Assembly (NCBI GenBank): GCA_002500665.1
Contig: DLRY01000027.1
Span: 1-19,303, forward strand
Origin: Opitutia bacterium UBA7876
Lineage (GTDB): Bacteria > Verrucomicrobiota > Verrucomicrobiia > Opitutales > Seribacteraceae
Direction: 5' to 3'
DNA length: 19,303 nt
This document shows positions 16,816 to 19,303 of the stretch, in pieces; the stretch's first letter is position 1, and each line of letters starts with the position of its first letter. The notes beneath the pieces were generated by a model. The model was not told the origin of the DNA and made no database searches. It saw only the letters and a program-made list of their open reading frames with translations. Made by a program: the position numbers and the translations under genes.

Positions 16816-17808
16816 ATGAACGACAAAGCGCCTATCCGCGTAGCCGTTACCGGGGCAGCCGGTCAAATCGGCTACTCCCTTCTTTTCCGCATCGCCTCCG
16901 GGGCCGTCTTCGGCCCGGATCAGCCCGTCGCCCTCAACCTGGTCGAGATCGAGCCCGGCATGAAGGCTCTCGAGGGAGTCGTCATGGAACTGGACGACTG
17001 TGCCTTTCCTCTTCTCAAGGACGTCCGTCCCACCAGTGACCTAGACGAAGGCTTCGGGGGAGCCAACTGGGCCCTGCTCGTGGGAAGCGTTCCCCGTAAG
17101 GCCGGGATGGAGAGGGGAGACTTGCTCGGCATCAACGGCAAGATCTTTACCGGACAGGGCCGGGCCATCCAGAAGAACGCCGCTTCCGACGTCCGCGTGC
17201 TGGTGGTCGGGAACCCCTGCAACACCAATTGCCTGATCGCCATGAACAATGCCCCCGACGTTCCCCGCGAGCGCTGGTTCGCCATGACTCGCCTTGACGA
17301 AAACCGAGCCGCCGCCCAGCTTGCCGCCAAGGCCGGCGTCCAAGTCTCGGAGGTTTCCAACGTCACCATCTGGGGCAACCATTCCGCCACCCAGTACCCG
17401 GACTACTACAATGCCAGGATCGGGGGAACCCCGGCTCCCGAGGTCATTTCCGACGACACTTGGGCCCATATCGACTTTATTCCCACCGTCCAGCAGCGCG
17501 GAGCCGCAATCATCGAGGCCCGTGGAGCCTCTTCCGCCGCCTCCGCGGCCAACGCCGCTATCGATACCGTGCGCTCCTTGGTAAACCCGACCCCCGAGGG
17601 GGACTGGAACAGCCTCTGCGTGGCCTCCGACGGAAGCTACGACACCAAGGAGGGTCTGATTACCTCCTTCCCCGTCCGTTCCGATGGGAACGGTTGGGAA
17701 ATCGTCCAAGACGTACCGATCAACGATTTCGCCCGCGAAAAGATCGACGCCTCCGTCAACGAATTGGCGGAAGAGCGCGAACTAGTAGGCGACCTCCTGC
17801 CCAGCTAG
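16816..17808 (+). CDS. mdh: Malate dehydrogenase, NAD-dependent
   Basis: This enzyme interconverts malate and oxaloacetate in the TCA cycle. It has 330 residues and is of the cytosolic-like type 2 MDH group. The Rossmann motif is TGAAGQIGYSLL (12-23). VEIEPGMKALEGVVMELDD (43-61) includes Glu44, which favours NAD over NADP. The mobile loop has PRKAGMERGDLL with Arg94 and Arg100. VGNPCNTN (131-138) follows, then the catalytic relay DENR (Asp161, Arg164) and WGNHS with His189. It follows aroF on the same strand and may share its transcript. A weak hairpin with a T-tract lies downstream. Confidence 0.97.
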   Translation: MNDKAPIRVAVTGAAGQIGYSLLFRIASGAVFGPDQPVALNLVEIEPGMKALEGVVMELDDCAFPLLKDVRPTSDLDEGFGGANWALLVGSVPRKAGMERGDLLGINGKIFTGQGRAIQKNAASDVRVLVVGNPCNTNCLIAMNNAPDVPRERWFAMTRLDENRAAAQLAAKAGVQVSEVSNVTIWGNHSATQYPDYYNARIGGTPAPEVISDDTWAHIDFIPTVQQRGAAIIEARGASSAASAANAAIDTVRSLVNPTPEGDWNSLCVASDGSYDTKEGLITSFPVRSDGNGWEIVQDVPINDFAREKIDASVNELAEERELVGDLLPS

Positions 17809-17839
17809 GTTCTCTTCCCTGCCGGGGCCTTGTCTTCTT

Positions 17840-17863
17840 TTCCCTCATGGAGGGGATGTTTTT
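17840..17863 (+). terminator. Probable terminator after mdh
   Basis: TTCCCTC (17840-17846) can pair with GAGGGGA (17850-17856) across a three-base loop, followed within three bases by TTTTT (17859-17863). It is small but correctly placed about 30 bases after the mdh stop. A second inverted repeat, CTGCCC-6-GGGCAG (17867-17884), follows but has no T-run. Confidence 0.45.
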
Positions 17864-17884
17864 CGCCTGCCCAAAACCGGGCAG

Positions 17885-17941
17885 CAAATAATCGTATAAA
17901 AATATTTGAGTAAATAAACTAAATAAGCGAAATTAATCCCC
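17885..17941 (+). promoter_or_regulatory. AT-rich promoter/leader region of the MotA-like gene
   Basis: Composition changes abruptly from GC-rich to almost pure A/T in the last 55 bases before the start codon at 17942. TATAAA at 17895-17900 could serve as a -10 box, but no matching -35 is evident. There is no Shine-Dalgarno near the ATG. The position after a likely terminator suggests that the two downstream membrane genes have their own promoter here. Confidence 0.35.
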
Positions 17942-18406
17942 ATGAACGATGAAAAAGAAAAATTCGACTTTCTTGATTCCGTCCTCCGCGTCCTGGGGAT
18001 CGCCGGGTTCATCGGTGCCGTCCTGGGGGGATTCGTGGCTGCGGGAGGCGACCTCCTCTACCTGGTTCATCCCTCCGAGGCGCTCATCGTTTTCGGGACG
18101 GTCTTCTTCGGGTTGCTTTCCACCTACCGCTCGGGGTTTCTGCGCTACCTGCCGGCGGCGATAAAGCCCAAGCCCGATGCCTCGCGTCGCGAAATATCGG
18201 ACAGTTGGAGACGCTACGCAGCCGCTGGGGGAGGGCTGGGGGTCATGCTCTGCCTCATCAACAGCATGAGCAGCCTGGGGCATCCGCACAAGGTTGGACT
18301 CTACATGGCCGCGACCATGTCAGGGGTCGTGGTTGCAATCCTCGTTTCCCAGGTCCTGTTCGTCTACCTCATTCAGTCCTGCGCCCCCGCCCGGGCGAAT
18401 GCCTGA
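17942..18406 (+). CDS. Short MotA/ExbB-like four-helix membrane protein
   Basis: This is a 154-residue inner-membrane protein with four predicted transmembrane helices at about 15-36, 45-62, 94-112 and 117-145. The pattern resembles MotA-type channel proteins without the large cytoplasmic loop. GGDLLYLVHPSEALIVFGT is like the MotA TM1-TM2 junction. LGVMLCLINSMSSLGHPHKV followed by GLYMAATMSGVVVAILVSQ is like the MotA TM3-TM4 region. Only about 30 basic residues separate TM2 from TM3. MotA normally has about 280-295 residues. There is no MotB/ExbD partner nearby, and residues for proton transport cannot be confirmed. The family link is inference from pattern. A small membrane zinc-ribbon gene starts 21 bases after the stop. 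Confidence 0.8.
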   Translation: MNDEKEKFDFLDSVLRVLGIAGFIGAVLGGFVAAGGDLLYLVHPSEALIVFGTVFFGLLSTYRSGFLRYLPAAIKPKPDASRREISDSWRRYAAAGGGLGVMLCLINSMSSLGHPHKVGLYMAATMSGVVVAILVSQVLFVYLIQSCAPARANA

Positions 18407-18427
18407 TCCTTTCAACCCCGACATCCT

Positions 18428-18667
18428 ATGGATCTATTGGCCCTTGCTCTTTTCCTCCTTTTTTGCCCTGCTCTCTTTCTTTTCGTCCTGAGCCTCGGCT
18501 CGGGCACCCGGGAGGATTGTCGCGATTGCGGGGAAGGCATGCCCGCGGCCCAGGAGAATTGCCCGAAGTGCGGGGCCTTCGTCCCGGGCGACGATTTGGC
18601 GGGTCAAACTTGGCTCCTCGGCCTGGCCTCGGCCGGGTGCGGGGTTTGCCTTGTGGGCTGGATATGA
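18428..18667 (+). CDS. Small membrane-anchored zinc-ribbon protein
   Basis: This 79-residue protein has a hydrophobic helix (2-22), then a compact zinc-ribbon with CRDC (31-34) and CPKC (45-48), where the ten intervening residues fit a rubredoxin-like knuckle pair. A second hydrophobic segment (62-79) ends the chain and holds a third CxxC (Cys71, Cys74) within or next to the membrane. I know of no named family for it. The four ribbon cysteines probably bind one zinc ion, and the third pair could be redox-active or also bind metal. It lies 21 bases after the MotA-like gene and is probably co-transcribed with it. It converges on the acetyltransferase gene. Confidence 0.75.
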   Translation: MDLLALALFLLFCPALFLFVLSLGSGTREDCRDCGEGMPAAQENCPKCGAFVPGDDLAGQTWLLGLASAGCGVCLVGWI

Positions 18668-18703
18668 GCCAATCCCCAGCCTGAGCCAGGCGGGCCGGGC
18701 AGC

Positions 18704-19210
18704 CTATTTGTCAAGTCGGTGCTCGTAGATGCGGACGTCGTGGTATTCCCCGAACTTGTGACCACCCTGATGGAGCAGTCCCGCCACTTGAAAGCCTAGC
18801 TTGTCGTGCAGTTTTTCCGAGCCCGGATTGGGCAGCACGACCAGTCCGTAGGCCCGGTGAACCTCCTCGACTTTCTTAAGTTCGTCGATGAGGGCGGCGT
18901 AAACCCGGCTTCCAATTCCTTGCCCGACCCGGTCCGGGCGCAGGTAGATGCTGGTCATTACGGAAGGGCCGTAGGCGGGGCGCTGGTGGAACCTAAGGCT
19001 GGCCGCATACCCCGCAACCTCTCCCTCTTTTTCAGCTACAAATAGTTGATAGCGACCGCCTTCTGTAAACTGCGTGAACCAGGTCCTGCGGTTTTCAAGC
19101 GACATCTCGACCATCTCGAAAGTCACTACCGAGTTGACGATATAATGGTTGATGATGTCCCTCAGGGCGGACATGTCGGACTCACGTCCTCTGCGAATCA
19201 GTGCTTCCAT
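18704..19210 (-). CDS. GNAT-family N-acetyltransferase, phosphinothricin/MnaT-like
   Basis: This 168-residue cytoplasmic enzyme transfers acetyl from acetyl-CoA to an amine. It has the hallmarks of the Pat/MnaT (YncA) group: an early IRRGRESDMSALRDIINHYI followed by VTFE, the WF segment, and a CoA pyrophosphate loop RVGQGIGSRVY (about 93-103). The C-terminal LHDKLGFQVAGLLHQGGHKF and the EYHDVRIYEHRL ending match the group. Relatives act on phosphinothricin, methionine sulfone or sulfoximine, but the native substrate here is unknown. Length fits the family (160-180). The start codon lies only 17 bases after the 3' end of a tRNA-Leu gene on the same strand, with no Shine-Dalgarno. Confidence 0.92.
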   Translation of the reverse strand: MEALIRRGRESDMSALRDIINHYIVNSVVTFEMVEMSLENRRTWFTQFTEGGRYQLFVAEKEGEVAGYAASLRFHQRPAYGPSVMTSIYLRPDRVGQGIGSRVYAALIDELKKVEEVHRAYGLVVLPNPGSEKLHDKLGFQVAGLLHQGGHKFGEYHDVRIYEHRLDK

Positions 19211-19227
19211 GAAACGATGGTTTAACG

Positions 19228-19303
19228 TGGTACCCGGAGAGGGGGTCGAACCCTCACTCCCTCGCGGGAACCGGATTTTGAATCCGGCGCGTCTACCAAT
19301 TCC
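19228..19303 (-). tRNA. tRNA-Leu (anticodon CAA), 5' end beyond the window
   Basis: Read on the minus strand, the visible 76 bases contain the D-loop GGAATTGGTAGACGC, and the anticodon stem-loop CCGGA-TTCAAAA-TCCGG giving anticodon CAA. They continue with the long variable arm TTCCCGCGAGGGAGTG of a class II tRNA, the T-arm GAGGG-TTCGACC-CCCTC, and a 3' end TCCGGGTACCA with an encoded CCA. The long variable arm and CAA anticodon identify tRNA-Leu reading UUG. The acceptor 5' strand and start of the D-stem lie outside the window. Confidence 0.95.

Noticed and set aside
18679..18691. Small inverted repeat GCCTG-AGC-CAGGC between the zinc-ribbon and acetyltransferase genes
   Set aside because: The stem is only 5 bp and has no T-run on either side, so I cannot call it a terminator.
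1..19303. CRISPR arrays, insertion sequences, prophage genes or anti-phage systems
   Set aside because: I saw no regularly spaced repeats, transposase or integrase motifs, terminal inverted repeats or defence-type domains. The non-surface genes are ordinary chromosomal functions.

Overview
The window comes from a GC-rich bacterial chromosome, most likely a member of the PVC group and probably a marine Verrucomicrobiota of the Opitutales/Puniceicoccales type. This placement rests on two things: the very large exported protein built of cadherin/Ig-like repeats, and its C-terminal block rich in W-x-Y/W and 'LGW' motifs, which I associate with that group. The remaining genes are core functions and do not fix the taxonomy. 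All genes are closely spaced and no gene-free stretch exceeds about 150 bases.

Layout. (1) 94-9384, plus strand: a 2752-residue secreted repeat protein, followed 6 bases later by an outer-membrane beta-barrel protein. The two look like a surface or secretion pair. (2) 9453-12886, plus strand: mutS, overlapping by one base with a YbfF-like alpha/beta hydrolase. (3) 15642-12863, minus strand: ygfZ overlaps by 4 bases a 73-residue helical protein. A terminator follows, then HU with its own leader and strong terminator, then a galactokinase-family kinase whose 3' end overlaps the hydrolase tail to tail. (4) 15691-18667, plus strand: a type I DAHP synthase (aroF/aroG family), malate dehydrogenase, then a short MotA/ExbB-like membrane protein and a small membrane zinc-ribbon protein. 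(5) 19303-18704, minus strand: a tRNA-Leu(CAA) cut by the window edge, followed 17 bases later by a GNAT acetyltransferase.

How the genes fit together. Most are housekeeping genes: mismatch repair, Fe-S protein maintenance, nucleoid structure, aromatic amino-acid entry step and TCA cycle. They do not form one pathway. The unusual biology lies in the giant protein and its barrel partner. A predicted seven-bladed FG-GAP/VCBS propeller appears to be inserted inside one of about 20 Ig-like repeats, and the chain carries roughly 70 N-x-S/T sequons. Other points of interest are the miniature MotA-like protein with its zinc-ribbon neighbour, a galactokinase-like enzyme with an altered sugar-binding signature, and the tight tRNA-Leu/acetyltransferase spacing.
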